NCBI RefSeq assembly: GCF_017894365.1
Contig: NZ_CP059467.1
Coordinates: 1,922,001 to 1,986,000 of the forward strand
Direction of reading: 5' to 3'
DNA length: 64,000 bases
Origin: Aromatoleum bremense
GTDB taxonomy: Bacteria; Pseudomonadota; Gammaproteobacteria; Burkholderiales; Rhodocyclaceae
Part shown: in pieces, positions 8,642-18,253 of the stretch
How the letters are laid out: each line of letters opens with the position of its first letter
Position numbering within the stretch: position 1 is the first letter of the stretch
Program-made: the position numbers and the translations under genes
The notes under the pieces: generated by a model
What the model saw: only the letters and a program-made list of their open reading frames with translations
Database searches by the model: none
What the model was told of the DNA's origin: nothing

Positions 8642-10515
8642 AGGGGAAACTCCACGAGGAAGATGGCGCCTTTGCCGGGCTCGCTTTCGGCCCGCACGGT
8701 CCCGCCCATGCGTTCGATCGCCTTGCGCACCAGCGCCAGGCCGACGCCGGTACCGGGGTAGTCTTCGGCGCGGTGCAGTCGCTGGAATATGCCGAATATG
8801 CGGTCATGGTATTTCATGTCGAAACCGATGCCGTTGTCGCGAACCCGCAGCAGCATCGTGCCTGCTTCCTCGCGGCTGCTGATCCCGATGTGCGGTGGGG
8901 CCGCGTTGCGGCTGAACTTCAGCGCGTTGCCGACGAGATTGCGCAGCACCAGCGCGAGCCCGCTGCGGTCGATCGAGAGTTCCGGTCCGCGCACGTCGAC
9001 GTCGATCTTCGCGCCGAGCGCGGCGATTTCGTGGGCGTAACTGTCGAGGACCTCGTCGACGAGCTGCTGCAGCGACACCGGCTCGGGCTGGGGCGCCTGG
9101 CGCTCGATGTGCGCATACGCGAGCAGGTCCTCGATCAGTTCGTGCATCTGCGCGACGCCGCGGCGGATGTTGGCAAGGAACTGCCGCCCCTCGTCGTCGA
9201 GCCGGTCGCGGTAGTCTTCGAGCAGGATCTGGCTGTAGCCGTCGATGCCGCGCAGCGGTGCCTTGAGATCGTGCGAGACGGCGTACGAGAACGATTCGAG
9301 CTCGCGGTTGGCCGCCTCGAGCTGCGCGGTGCGCTCGACGACGCGCGCTTCGAGCGTCGCGTTGAGGCGTAACAGCGCCTCCTCGGTTTCCTTCAGCGAG
9401 GTGACGTCGAGCAGCACGCTGCGGATGTGCGTGACCCTGCCGCCCGCGTCGCGGATCAGCCAGGTGCGGCTGTCGAGCCAGATCCACTGGCCGCTCACAT
9501 GGCGCACGCGGTGTTCCCCGCGGTAATCGTCCGGACCGTCGGCGAGATGGCGGGCGAGGTTGGCGCTGATGCGCGCGCGATCTTCCGGATGAATCAGGTC
9601 GCGGTAGCGGACCGCGCCGGACAGCAGCTCCTCCGGCGTATAACCCCATCGCCTGACGCTGTCGCTGACATAGGTGACGGGCAGGCCGGGTTCCTTGCGC
9701 CACTCGATCGCGACGACCGGCGAACGGTTGATCAGGGTGGACAGTTGCTCGAGGTTGGCGTGGCGTGCCTTGAGATCGGCGGCCATGCGGTCGAGTGCCT
9801 GGCCGATCTGCCCCAACTCGTCGTGCCCGGTCAGGCCGCTGCGCGCATCGAACCGCCCTTCCCCGATCGCGGCGACCGCCGCGGTGAGCCGGGCGCTGCG
9901 GCCGAACCACAGCACATGCAGCAGTATCGCGAGCGCCGCGGCAAACAGCAGGATCAGCGCGGTTTCCCGCCAGAGCTCCTGGTGGCCCGCGGCGGTGCGC
10001 AGCGCCAGCGGAATGCCCAGATCGCTGCGCACGATCAGCGTCATGTCGGGACGGATCGCAACCCGGCCCAGCAGCGCGAAATCGCCGGGCGGCTGGACGA
10101 TCTCGATCCCCTTCCCCTGGCCCGAAGCGATCGCCAGCAGGCCGGCGCGAACCGCCGGAGCCTCGGATGCGATCGCATCGGTGAGGGGGCGGTAGAGCCG
10201 CGTGCGAAACAGTGTGCCGACAACCTGGCCGTTGGCATCGATCAGCAACGCATTCGTGATCGCGGACCGAAGCCCCATGCTGGCGACGATACGGCTGACG
10301 TGGAAACGGCTTCCCAGTCCGGCCTGGATCTCGAGCCGGTTCTGTTCGAAGTTCAGGATCTCGGTGAGGCGCCGCCGCTGGTCGCTGGCGACCTGGTGGC
10401 GGAACTCCTGCATCTGGATCACGTAATTCAGTGCGGACCCGAGCAGCGCAAACCCGGCCAGCAGCAGCGGAGCGAGGATGCGGCCGGGCAAGAGCGTGAG
10501 GCCTCCCCAAGTCAT
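8638..10515 (-). CDS. Membrane sensor histidine kinase (HAMP-PAS-HisKA-HATPase)
   Basis: 625 residues: membrane segment about 12-32, extracytoplasmic domain about 35-180, second membrane segment about 185-207 (ALILLFAAALAILLHVLWFG), HAMP linker, PAS with PAC (about 255-375), coiled coil, then the kinase core. The H-box SYAVSHDLKAPLRGIDGY has the phospho-accepting His near residue 415. N-box (LRNLVGNALKFSRN), G1 (RVRDNGIGFD) and G2 (GTGVGLALV) are intact. The core resembles phytochrome-like kinases, but no chromophore domain is present. It overlaps the preceding binding-lipoprotein gene by 4 bp and the next regulator by 4 bp, which suggests the lipoprotein supplies its signal. Confidence 0.93.
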   Translation of the reverse strand: MTWGGLTLLPGRILAPLLLAGFALLGSALNYVIQMQEFRHQVASDQRRRLTEILNFEQNRLEIQAGLGSRFHVSRIVASMGLRSAITNALLIDANGQVVGTLFRTRLYRPLTDAIASEAPAVRAGLLAIASGQGKGIEIVQPPGDFALLGRVAIRPDMTLIVRSDLGIPLALRTAAGHQELWRETALILLFAAALAILLHVLWFGRSARLTAAVAAIGEGRFDARSGLTGHDELGQIGQALDRMAADLKARHANLEQLSTLINRSPVVAIEWRKEPGLPVTYVSDSVRRWGYTPEELLSGAVRYRDLIHPEDRARISANLARHLADGPDDYRGEHRVRHVSGQWIWLDSRTWLIRDAGGRVTHIRSVLLDVTSLKETEEALLRLNATLEARVVERTAQLEAANRELESFSYAVSHDLKAPLRGIDGYSQILLEDYRDRLDDEGRQFLANIRRGVAQMHELIEDLLAYAHIERQAPQPEPVSLQQLVDEVLDSYAHEIAALGAKIDVDVRGPELSIDRSGLALVLRNLVGNALKFSRNAAPPHIGISSREEAGTMLLRVRDNGIGFDMKYHDRIFGIFQRLHRAEDYPGTGVGLALVRKAIERMGGTVRAESEPGKGAIFLVEFPL

Positions 10516-11492
10516 GGGCCGCTTTCCGTCCGTTTCATGGCCGCGCGCGCCGCAGTGTCGACGATCAGCGTTCGCCAGTCCGGCGGCCCGTCGATCATCT
10601 CGAGATCGACCATCAGTTTTGCGAGTCCGGTGTGACGGGCGGCGAGCGGCGCCGGCTGGCCGGAGAGGAGTTCCGTGCTCTGCTCGAGGGTCACGAACGT
10701 CAGCCCGTCGAGCGCCGCGCGGTATTGCGCCGGGGTGAGGCTGGTGCTCGGGGCGAGCAGGTCGGCGAAGGCCTCGGGGGTCGTGTGCAGCGCGGTGACG
10801 CCCCGTTGCCAGCCCGCCAGCAGGTCCACGATGTCCTCGAGACGACGTTCCAGTACGTCCGCACGCACGACCAGCACATCGATGATCTCGCCGGGCATCG
10901 CGCTGCTGTCAAATATCACCTGGTAGCCATCGCCCTGCAGGCGCGACTTCATCGGTTCGAACGTGACGATCGCATCGACCCAGCCGTCGCGCAGCGCGTC
11001 TTCCTGCTGTGAAGCTTCGAGCCGCAGCAGCAGCACGTCGTTCGATCGAAGCGGGCTCGTCTCCATCATCCGTGCGAGCACCAGCCTGCCGGCTGAGCCG
11101 TCCTCGATGCCGATGCGCTTGCCCTTGAGCTGCGCCGGCCTGGTGATCGGTGAGCGCGCGACGATTGCGTCGGCGCCGTGCGACATCGCGAGCACGGCGA
11201 CGATGCGGATCGCCGCGCCCTTGTCCGCGAGCCGCAGCGCCTCGTCGAGCGTCAGGGCCGCCGCATCGAGCAGGCCGTTGTCGAGCGTGCGCAACGCCTG
11301 CGAACTCGACGCGAGTTCGACGACCTTGACGCGGCTGCGATCAACGTAGCGGCGCTCGTAGGCGAACACGAAGGGATCGTTGCCGATCCACGGACTGACA
11401 CCGACGCTCAGCGGCAGCGGGGGCGCCTCGCTGCAGCCGGCAAGAAACATCATCGCGATGCCGAAGGCCGCCGCGACAAAGGCGTTGTACAT
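10512..11492 (-). CDS. NitT/TauT-type substrate-binding lipoprotein
   Basis: The start MYNAFVAAAFG at 11492 follows a GAGGA site by 7 bases and yields a lipoprotein signal ending FLAGC; a longer frame to 11618 lacks this logic. The 326-residue mature protein reads as a periplasmic binding protein of the NMT1/SsuA class (VGVSPWIGNDPFVFA; QLKGKRIGIEDGSAGRLVLARMM; VDAIVTFEPMKSRL). Such proteins usually feed an ABC importer of nitrate, sulfonates or thiamine precursors, but no permease or ATPase gene is adjacent. Instead its stop overlaps the start of a histidine kinase gene. A ligand sensor role is therefore more likely than transport; the ligand is unknown. Confidence 0.85.
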   Translation of the reverse strand: MYNAFVAAAFGIAMMFLAGCSEAPPLPLSVGVSPWIGNDPFVFAYERRYVDRSRVKVVELASSSQALRTLDNGLLDAAALTLDEALRLADKGAAIRIVAVLAMSHGADAIVARSPITRPAQLKGKRIGIEDGSAGRLVLARMMETSPLRSNDVLLLRLEASQQEDALRDGWVDAIVTFEPMKSRLQGDGYQVIFDSSAMPGEIIDVLVVRADVLERRLEDIVDLLAGWQRGVTALHTTPEAFADLLAPSTSLTPAQYRAALDGLTFVTLEQSTELLSGQPAPLAARHTGLAKLMVDLEMIDGPPDWRTLIVDTAARAAMKRTESGP

Positions 11493-11655
11493 CCACTCAT
11501 CCTCGCCTGAAATCGGTTCCGCACCGGCCGGTCCGGCGCCCCTGCTCGAGTTCGATCGCTCAGATCGGGATTCTACAAGCGAAATCCCGGGCCCGATTGG
11601 GTGACGCTGCGGCAGCACGACCTGTCAACCGTTGGGCTCGATGGTGAATCGGCGG

Positions 11656-11674
11656 CGTGACGCGGGGCGTCACG
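11656..11674 (-). terminator. Hairpin after the CoA-transferase gene
   Basis: A perfect 8-bp inverted repeat (CGTGACGC, three-base loop, GCGTCACG) lies 7 bp beyond the stop of the CoA-transferase gene. No T-run follows on the minus strand, so it may be a 3'-end stabiliser rather than a classical terminator. Confidence 0.35.
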
Positions 11675-11680
11675 ACGTGC

Positions 11681-12904
11681 TCAAATCACGTTGTCATTCC
11701 TCAGGCGGGCGATGCGCTCGGCCGGCAGGGCCAGCAGCGAGGAGAGAATTTCGTCGGTATGTTCGCCGAGGAGAGGCGGCGGGCGGCGGTATTCGACCGG
11801 TGTCGCCGACAGGCGCATCGGGCTGGCGACCTGCGGCACGTTGCCGGCGAGCGGATGCGGCAGGTCGACGCGCAGCCCGCGCGAGCGCACCTGCGGGTCG
11901 GCGAATACGTCGGCGAGCGTGTTGATCGGTCCGCAGGGCACGCCGAGCGCTTCGAGCCGCGCGATCCAGTCGGCCGTCGTGCGCCGGATCGTCAGCTTGT
12001 TGAGCAGCGGAATCAGCACCGCGCGGTGTCCGACGCGGGCCTTGTTGGTGGCGAATCGGGCGTCGGCCGCGAGCGAGGCGTCGCCGGCCGCTTCGCAGAA
12101 GCGCGCGAACTGCGCGTCGTTGCCGATGGCGAGGATCATGTAGCCGTCGTCGGTCGGGAAGTCCTGGTACGGCACGATGTTGGGATGGGCGTTGCCGAGC
12201 CGGCCAGGTGACACGCCGGTGGTGAGGTAATTCATCGCCTGGTTCGCGAGGCAGGCGATCTGCACGTCGAGCAACGCCAGGTCGATGTGCTGGCCTTCGC
12301 CGGTCCTGTCGCGCGCGGCGAGTGCCGCCTGCACCGCGTTGGCCGCGTACAGGCCCGTCAGGATGTCGGTCAGCGCGACGCCGACTTTCATCGGGCCGCC
12401 GCCCGGCTCGTCGCCGGGCCGTCCGGTCAGGCTCATCAGGCCGCCGAGGCCCTGGATCAGGAAGTCGTAGCCGGCGCGTGCCGCGTACGGTCCATCCTGG
12501 CCGAAACCGGTGATCGAGCAATACACGAGGCGCGGATTGACGGTTTTCAGCGACGCGTAGTCGAGGCCGTGGCGCGCGAGCCCGCCGTGCTTGAAGTTCT
12601 CCAGCACGACGTCGCACTTGCCGGCCAGATCGCGCAGCAATTGCCGGCCGTCCGGCTTCGTCATGTCTACCGTGATCGAACGCTTGTTGCGGTTCGCGCA
12701 GAGGAAATACGCGGCAACGTCGGTGTCGTTGCCGTGCGTGTCCTTGAGGAACGGCGGACCCCAGTGGCGGGTGTCGTCGCCCTCGCCCGGACGCTCGACC
12801 TTGATGACGTCGGCGCCGAGGTCGGCGAGGATCTGGCCGGCCCACGGGCCGGCCAGAATCCTCGACAGGTCGAGCACCCGGATATGCGACAGGGCGCCCG
12901 ACAT
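11681..12904 (-). CDS. Family III CoA-transferase (likely glutarate CoA-transferase)
   Basis: The start at 12904 (MSGALSHIRVLDLSRILAGP) is the classic CaiB/BaiF N-terminus; in-frame open sequence upstream lies inside gcdH and is not coding in this frame. The 407-residue protein has the family landmarks ILADLGADVIKVERP, FLCANRNKRSITVD, FKHGGLARHGLDY, YCSITGFGQDGPYA and VGVALTDILTGLYAA, whose Asp is the expected acyl-anhydride-forming residue. It follows gcdH by 8 bp on the same strand. Known gcdH-linked members are succinyl-CoA:glutarate CoA-transferases, so activation of glutarate to glutaryl-CoA is the best inference. Confidence 0.88.
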   Translation of the reverse strand: MSGALSHIRVLDLSRILAGPWAGQILADLGADVIKVERPGEGDDTRHWGPPFLKDTHGNDTDVAAYFLCANRNKRSITVDMTKPDGRQLLRDLAGKCDVVLENFKHGGLARHGLDYASLKTVNPRLVYCSITGFGQDGPYAARAGYDFLIQGLGGLMSLTGRPGDEPGGGPMKVGVALTDILTGLYAANAVQAALAARDRTGEGQHIDLALLDVQIACLANQAMNYLTTGVSPGRLGNAHPNIVPYQDFPTDDGYMILAIGNDAQFARFCEAAGDASLAADARFATNKARVGHRAVLIPLLNKLTIRRTTADWIARLEALGVPCGPINTLADVFADPQVRSRGLRVDLPHPLAGNVPQVASPMRLSATPVEYRRPPPLLGEHTDEILSSLLALPAERIARLRNDNVI

Positions 12905-12912
12905 GGGGTGGA

Positions 12913-14100
12913 TCAGTTCGAGAACGCCGCGATGTCGGTGATCGCGCGGCCGAGGATCAGCGCATGCACGTCGTGCGTGCCCTCGTAGGTATTGACGACT
13001 TCGAGGTTCACGAGGTGACGCGCGACGCAGAACTCGTCGGAGATGCCGTTGCCGCCGAGCATGTCGCGGGCCATGCGGGCGATGTCGAGCGACTTGCCGC
13101 AGGAATTGCGCTTCATGATCGACGTGATCTCGACCGCGGCGGTGCCTTCGTCCTTCATGCGGCCCAGGCGCAGGCAGCCCTGCAGCCCGAGCGTGATCTC
13201 GGTCAGCATGTCGGCGAGCTTCTTCTGGATCAGCTGGTTCGCGGCGAGCGGGCGGCCGAACTGCTTGCGGTCGAGCGTGTACTGGCGCGCGGTCTCGTAG
13301 CACGCTTCGGCGGCGCCGAGCGCACCCCAGGCGATGCCGAAGCGCGCCGAGTTCAGGCACGTGAACGGGCCCTTGAGGCCGCGCACCGTCGGGAAGGCGT
13401 TCTCTTCCGGCACGAACACTTCGTCCATGACGATTTCGCCGGTGATCGACGCGCGCAGGCCGACCTTGCCGTGGATCGCCGGAGCGGACAGGCCTTTCCA
13501 GCCTTTTTCGAGGACGAAGCCGCGGATCTGGCCTTCGTCGTCCTTGGCCCAGACGACGAACACGTCGGCGATCGGGCTGTTCGTGATCCACATCTTCGCG
13601 CCGGACAGGCTGTAGCCGCCATCGACCTTCTTCGCGCGGGTCGCCATGCTGCCGGGATCGGAGCCGTGGTTCGGCTCGGTCAGGCCGAAGCAGCCGACCC
13701 ATTCGCCGGTCGCGAGCTTCGGCAGGTACTTCTTCTTCTGCGCTTCGGTGCCGAATTCGTTGATCGGCACCATCACCAGCGACGACTGCACGCTCATCAT
13801 CGAGCGATAGCCGGAATCGACGCGCTCGACTTCACGCGCGATCAGGCCGTAGCACACGTAGTTCATGCCGGAGCCGCCGTACTCCTCGGGGATCGTCGCG
13901 CCGAGCAGGCCCAGTTCGCCCATCTCGTTGAAGATCGCGCGGTCGGTCTTTTCATGGCGGAAAGCTTCCTGCACGCGCGGCAGCAGGCGTTCCTGGCTGT
14001 ACGCCCGCGCGGTGTCGCGCACCAGGCGCTCGGTTTCGGTCAGCTGCTCGTCGAGGTGCAGGGGATCTGCCCAGTTGAAGGTCACGCGGTTCGTTGCCAT
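12913..14100 (-). CDS. gcdH: Glutaryl-CoA dehydrogenase (decarboxylating)
   Basis: An FAD-dependent acyl-CoA dehydrogenase of 395 residues converting glutaryl-CoA to crotonyl-CoA and CO2, a step shared by lysine/tryptophan breakdown and anaerobic benzoyl-CoA degradation. Family landmarks are [23 protein letters not shown] (read in parts), [50 protein letters not shown] and the catalytic-base region [13 protein letters not shown] with Glu373. The following CoA-transferase and the divergent LysR gene support the assignment. Confidence 0.95.
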   Translation of the reverse strand: MATNRVTFNWADPLHLDEQLTETERLVRDTARAYSQERLLPRVQEAFRHEKTDRAIFNEMGELGLLGATIPEEYGGSGMNYVCYGLIAREVERVDSGYRSMMSVQSSLVMVPINEFGTEAQKKKYLPKLATGEWVGCFGLTEPNHGSDPGSMATRAKKVDGGYSLSGAKMWITNSPIADVFVVWAKDDEGQIRGFVLEKGWKGLSAPAIHGKVGLRASITGEIVMDEVFVPEENAFPTVRGLKGPFTCLNSARFGIAWGALGAAEACYETARQYTLDRKQFGRPLAANQLIQKKLADMLTEITLGLQGCLRLGRMKDEGTAAVEITSIMKRNSCGKSLDIARMARDMLGGNGISDEFCVARHLVNLEVVNTYEGTHDVHALILGRAITDIAAFSN

Positions 14101-14383
14101 TTAAAAAGTCTCCTCAATGCTGCGGATGTTCGAATATGCGCCGGCGCGATGCGAAGGTGCGCCACGCTTTGCCTGTGCCTGCACTGTAGCGAATCGACGA
14201 CGTTCGGGACAACCGAAAATTCCGTCACACGTTGTGCAGAAAAATCACTCCGTGAATTGTCGAGAACGCCGACGCGGGTAAGATGCAACCATGAAACCGT
14301 GCGCTTCCGGGCGTTCCCGCGTCACCCGGCGCCCGCTCGTAAGCGTCTGGCTTGCACATCGTGCATTTTCAGGAGGTTCGCGA
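14101..14383. promoter_or_regulatory. Divergent gcdH / LysR control region
   Basis: This 283-bp gap between gcdH (leftward) and the LysR-type gene (rightward) must hold both promoters and, by the usual LysR arrangement, the regulator's binding site. I could not single out a convincing T-N11-A site by eye. A clear AGGAGG ribosome site for the regulator lies at 14371-14376. Confidence 0.5.
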
Positions 14384-15295
14384 ATGCGACGCAGGATCCC
14401 CAGTACCGCGGCGCTGCTGGCTTTCGAGCTCGCGGCGCGGCATGAAAGCTTCACGCGCGCGGCCGAGGAGCTGTCGCTGACGCAGAGCGCGATCTGCCGC
14501 CAGATCGCCGGGCTCGAGGAATTTCTCGGCCTGCGCCTGTTCCGGCGCACGAAGCGCGGCGTGACGCTGACCGAGGCCGGGCTGTCGTACAGCCGGCAGA
14601 TCACGGCGCGGCTCGATGCGGTCGAGCGCGACACGCTGTCGGTGATGGCGCACCACGGCCGCGGCGCGACGATCGAGCTCGCGGTCGTGCCGACGTTCGC
14701 GACGCGCTGGCTGCTGCCGCGGCTCGGCGGCTTCCTCGCCAGCCATCCGGGCGTCACGGTGAATCTGACGAACCGCAGCCGCCCGTTCCTGTTCGCCGAG
14801 ACCGAGCTCGACGCGGCGCTGTATTTCGGCGACGCCGGCTGGCCCGGCACCGAGGGACATTTCCTGATGCGCGAAAACCCGGTGCCTGTCTGCAGCCCGC
14901 GCCTGCTCGCCGGCAAGACCAGCCTCGCGCCGGACGAGATCGCCGCGCTGCCGCTGCTGCAGCAGACGACGCGGCCGTACGCGTGGCGGCTGTGGTTCGA
15001 GTCGCTCGGCCTGCGCGTCGCGCACGATCTGACCGGCGCGCGCCACGAACTCTTCACAATGCTCGCGCAGGCCGCGATGTACGACATGGGGGTCGCGCTG
15101 ATCCCGCCGTTCCTGATCCAGGAAGAACTCGACAGCGGCCGCCTCGTGATCCCGTTCCGCCACGGCTACGTCAGCGACAAGGCGTACTACCTGATCATTC
15201 CCGAGCGCAAGGCCGAAACGACTGCGCTCGCGGCGTTCCGCGACTGGCTGCTGGAGGCGGCGGCCGAATACTGTGCCGAGGCGGGGCTGGAATGA
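14384..15295 (+). CDS. LysR-family regulator, probable regulator of gcdH
   Basis: The start MRRRIPSTAALLAFELAARH at 14384 is placed 7 bases after AGGAGG; a longer frame from 14291 is unsupported. 303 residues: a winged helix-turn-helix (about 5-65; FTRAAEELSLTQSAICRQIAGLEEFLG) and a LysR substrate-binding domain (about 90-295; ELAVVPTFATRWLLPRL, MGVALIPPFLI). It is divergent from gcdH, the layout of the known GcdR regulators that respond to glutarate or glutaryl-CoA. That effector is inferred from context only. Confidence 0.88.
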   Translation: MRRRIPSTAALLAFELAARHESFTRAAEELSLTQSAICRQIAGLEEFLGLRLFRRTKRGVTLTEAGLSYSRQITARLDAVERDTLSVMAHHGRGATIELAVVPTFATRWLLPRLGGFLASHPGVTVNLTNRSRPFLFAETELDAALYFGDAGWPGTEGHFLMRENPVPVCSPRLLAGKTSLAPDEIAALPLLQQTTRPYAWRLWFESLGLRVAHDLTGARHELFTMLAQAAMYDMGVALIPPFLIQEELDSGRLVIPFRHGYVSDKAYYLIIPERKAETTALAAFRDWLLEAAAEYCAEAGLE

Positions 15296-15361
15296 GCCGC
15301 GACCGCGACCGCGGCAGCCGAAGTGCGCAGCGCCGCCCCGCTGCCGGGATCGCGACGAAGC

Positions 15362-16822
15362 CTACTCCACGCCGCCCATGCACAGATACTTGATCTCGAG
15401 GTAGTCCTCGATGCCGTATTTCGAACCTTCGCGACCGAGGCCCGATGACTTCATGCCGCCGAACGGCGCGACTTCAGTCGAGATGATGCCGGTGTTGATG
15501 CCGACGATGCCGTATTCGAGCGCGCCGGACACGCGCCACACGCGGTTCATTCCTGCGGAATAGAAATAGGCGGCCAGGCCGAACTCGGTGTCGTTCGCCA
15601 TGCGGATCGCCTCGGCCTCGTCCTTGAAGCGGAACAGCGGTGCCACCGGGCCGAACGTCTCTTCGCGCGCGACCTTCATCTGCGGCGTGACGTCGGCGAG
15701 GATCGTCGGCTCGAAGAAGCTGCGGCCGAGCGCGTGGCGCCTGCCGCCGGTGACGACGCGCGCGCCCTTCGACACGGCGTCGGCGATGTGCTCTTCGACT
15801 TTCTCGACCGCCTGCATGTCGATCAGCGGTCCCTGCGTGACGCCTTCATCGACGCCGTTGCCGACTTTCAGCTTCGCGACCGCGGCGGCGAGCTTTTCGG
15901 CAAATGCGTCATACACGCTGTCCTGCACCAGCAGCCGGTTCGCGCAGACGCAGGTCTGGCCGGTGTTGCGGTATTTCGACGCCAGTGCGCCATCGACGGC
16001 GGCATCGAGGTCGGCGTCGTCGAAGACGATGAACGGCGCGTTGCCACCGAGCTCGAGCGACAGTTTCTTGATCGTCGGGGCGCATTGCGCGGCGAGCTTG
16101 ATCCCGACTTCGGTCGACCCGGTGAACGTGAGCTTGCGCACGACCGGGTTGGCGGTGAGTTCGCCGCCGATCTCGGCTGCGGAGCCGGTCAGCACGCTGA
16201 ACACGCCCGCGGGCACGCCGGCGCGTTCGGCGAGGACGGCGAGCGCGAGCGCCGAATAGGGCGTCTGCGTCGCCGGCTTCAGTACCATCGTGCAGCCCGC
16301 GGCGAGCGCCGGCCCGGCCTTGCGCGTGATCATCGCGAGCGGGAAGTTCCACGGCGTGATCGCCGCGCAGACGCCGACCGGCTCCTTCGTCACGACGATG
16401 CGCTTGTCGGGCTGGTGGCCGGGGATCACATCGCCGTAGATGCGCTTGCCCTCTTCGGCGAACCACTCGACGAAGGACGCCGCGTACAGGACTTCGCCGC
16501 GCGCCTCGCTAAGCGGTTTGCCCTGCTCGGAGGTCATCAACAGCGCGAGATCTTCCTGGTGTTCGACGATCAGGTCGAACCACTTGCGCAGCACGCGCGC
16601 CCGCGCGCCGGCGGTCAGCGCACGCCACGCGGGCCACGCCCGACTGGCGGCGTCGATCGCACGGCGCGTCTCCGCGGCGCCCATCTTCGGGATCGTGCCG
16701 AGTTGCTCGCCGGTGGCCGGGTTGTGGATCGCGATCGTCGCGCTGCTGTCGGCATCGGCCCACGTGCCGCCGACGAGGCAGCGGCTGCGGAAGAGGTCGG
16801 GGTCATTTAACGCGAGGGTCAT
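15362..16822 (-). CDS. gabD: NAD(P)-dependent succinate/glutarate-semialdehyde dehydrogenase
   Basis: The start at 16822 (MTLALNDPDLF) follows AAGGAG by 7 bases. The 486-residue enzyme is a full aldehyde dehydrogenase: ITPWNFPLAMITRK, FTGSTEVG, the general-base Glu in LELGGNAPFIVFDDAD and the catalytic Cys in NTGQTCVCANR; the C-terminus SSGLGREGSKYGIEDYLEIKY is typical of GabD/DavD. Succinate-semialdehyde is the usual GabD substrate. Its position beside the glutaryl-CoA genes makes glutarate semialdehyde (DavD role in 5-aminovalerate/lysine breakdown) a real alternative. It converges with the LysR gene. Confidence 0.88.
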   Translation of the reverse strand: MTLALNDPDLFRSRCLVGGTWADADSSATIAIHNPATGEQLGTIPKMGAAETRRAIDAASRAWPAWRALTAGARARVLRKWFDLIVEHQEDLALLMTSEQGKPLSEARGEVLYAASFVEWFAEEGKRIYGDVIPGHQPDKRIVVTKEPVGVCAAITPWNFPLAMITRKAGPALAAGCTMVLKPATQTPYSALALAVLAERAGVPAGVFSVLTGSAAEIGGELTANPVVRKLTFTGSTEVGIKLAAQCAPTIKKLSLELGGNAPFIVFDDADLDAAVDGALASKYRNTGQTCVCANRLLVQDSVYDAFAEKLAAAVAKLKVGNGVDEGVTQGPLIDMQAVEKVEEHIADAVSKGARVVTGGRRHALGRSFFEPTILADVTPQMKVAREETFGPVAPLFRFKDEAEAIRMANDTEFGLAAYFYSAGMNRVWRVSGALEYGIVGINTGIISTEVAPFGGMKSSGLGREGSKYGIEDYLEIKYLCMGGVE

Positions 16823-16911
16823 GGAAAGGCTCCTTGGTCGGGTTTGCACGCAATGCAAGGTGTATCGGGTTGCCGCCGGTCTTGCCGTTCGCGGCGCGAC
16901 GGGCTACCGGC

Positions 16912-17934
16912 TCAAGGGCGATTCCACAGATTGCGGATGATGACGATCGAGCCGCGGTAGTTTGAAAAAGGAACCATCCCCTCGATGTGGAAATCGGCCG
17001 TCGAGGTGTCGCGGGGAATCGTGGCCAGCATCGGCATGCCATCCGGTTTGACGAAGGCGTGGACGAGCGGGCAGGCGCTGTTTGCCGTCCGCTTCTTGAC
17101 GACCGCGACCTCGCCGTTCGCGAGCCGCACGATCGCCCCTGGCGGGAAAACGCCGATCTCCTTGATCATCATCTGGATCAGCCGGTTGTCGGTCTGCTTG
17201 CCCTGGTCGAGCATCAGCTTGCGCATCGCCTTGCCGGACACCATCGCCCTGCGGTACGGACGGTCGCGCACCATCGCACTATAGATGTCGGCAATTGCCA
17301 GCACGCGCGCCGGCAGCCTGATCGCGTCGTCGAAATGGCCATCGGGATAGCCGCTGCCGTCCAGACGCTCGTGGTGGTGGCGGACCGAGTCGAGCCATGC
17401 GGTGTCGGTCACGCCGAGACTCGTCAGAATCCATTCGCTATCGACGGGATGGCGTGCGATGCGCCGGCGCTGCAGTGACGTCAGCGGCGTCAGCTGGCGG
17501 TCGAGCGTGTCCTGGATGTCGATCAGGCCAACGTCATGGGTCAGGCCGGCCTTGACGAGCGACAGCCGCGACGCCCCGCCGACACCCATTTTCCTGCCGA
17601 TCAGCTCGCACAGGATCGCTGCCTGCAGGTGATGGACCACCGCATACGACGTCTCGTAGTCCAGGTGCAGGTTCGCGAGCGCGGCGTCGGAGTCGTGCGT
17701 GCAGGCCTGCTGGATCGTCAGCGCAATGGTTTCGATGCGCGGAACGAATCCGGTGTCGAGACTGCCCGCCTTGTAGAGGTCGAACGTCCGCTTCAGGCTG
17801 ATCTTCAGCAAGTCGAGCATCTCGAACGACTTGTGTTCATCGCTCGACGTGGTCGTGGAGGCTGCCGGAATGGGCCGCCCCTCGCGTTCGTGCTCGACGA
17901 CGCGCCGGAGCGCGTCTTCAGGCTGCTCGCTCAC
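16912..17934 (-). CDS. HD-GYP domain protein (probable c-di-GMP phosphodiesterase)
   Basis: 340 residues with no membrane segment. The N-terminal half (about 30-110) is helical and unrecognised. The HD-GYP core spans about 115-255: THDVGLIDI gives the HD pair, RHPVDSEWIL a metal His, and HHHERLDGSGYPDG the extended HHxxxDGxGYP signature, with IADIYSAMVRDRPYR closing it. All metal and GYP residues seem intact, so hydrolysis of c-di-GMP is plausible. The C-terminal part (about 270-340) looks like the small beta domain often following HD-GYP. It is divergent from the atp operon. Confidence 0.88.
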   Translation of the reverse strand: MSEQPEDALRRVVEHEREGRPIPAASTTTSSDEHKSFEMLDLLKISLKRTFDLYKAGSLDTGFVPRIETIALTIQQACTHDSDAALANLHLDYETSYAVVHHLQAAILCELIGRKMGVGGASRLSLVKAGLTHDVGLIDIQDTLDRQLTPLTSLQRRRIARHPVDSEWILTSLGVTDTAWLDSVRHHHERLDGSGYPDGHFDDAIRLPARVLAIADIYSAMVRDRPYRRAMVSGKAMRKLMLDQGKQTDNRLIQMMIKEIGVFPPGAIVRLANGEVAVVKKRTANSACPLVHAFVKPDGMPMLATIPRDTSTADFHIEGMVPFSNYRGSIVIIRNLWNRP

Positions 17935-18253
17935 GGTGCCTGGCGCCGCAGCGCATCGTCTTGGGGTTCATCGCATGGCTCACGGGACAGGGGATTCTTC
18001 GCATCGGACTGTAACCCTCCGCACTTCGCAACGTCCGCGAGGTGTTGCGGCGCCGAGTAGCGTAGCATTTTCGTCCCCCGCCCGGCAGCAGATGAAGATG
18101 TCTTCAGCCTGTTCCGCGCCTGAGGCCCGGTCGCCGCAGGGATGCTGACGACTTTGCCGGGCCACGCTGCGCGCAATTTTTCGCGACCGGATTCGATATC
18201 TTGTATAAGATGCATGACCTGACGCCGCACAGGTCGCGAGATGCAATATCGGT

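Noticed and set aside
11681..13702. A 673-residue fusion of the CoA-transferase with upstream sequence
   Set aside because: The upstream part is gcdH read in a wrong frame; the true start with family N-terminus is at 12904.
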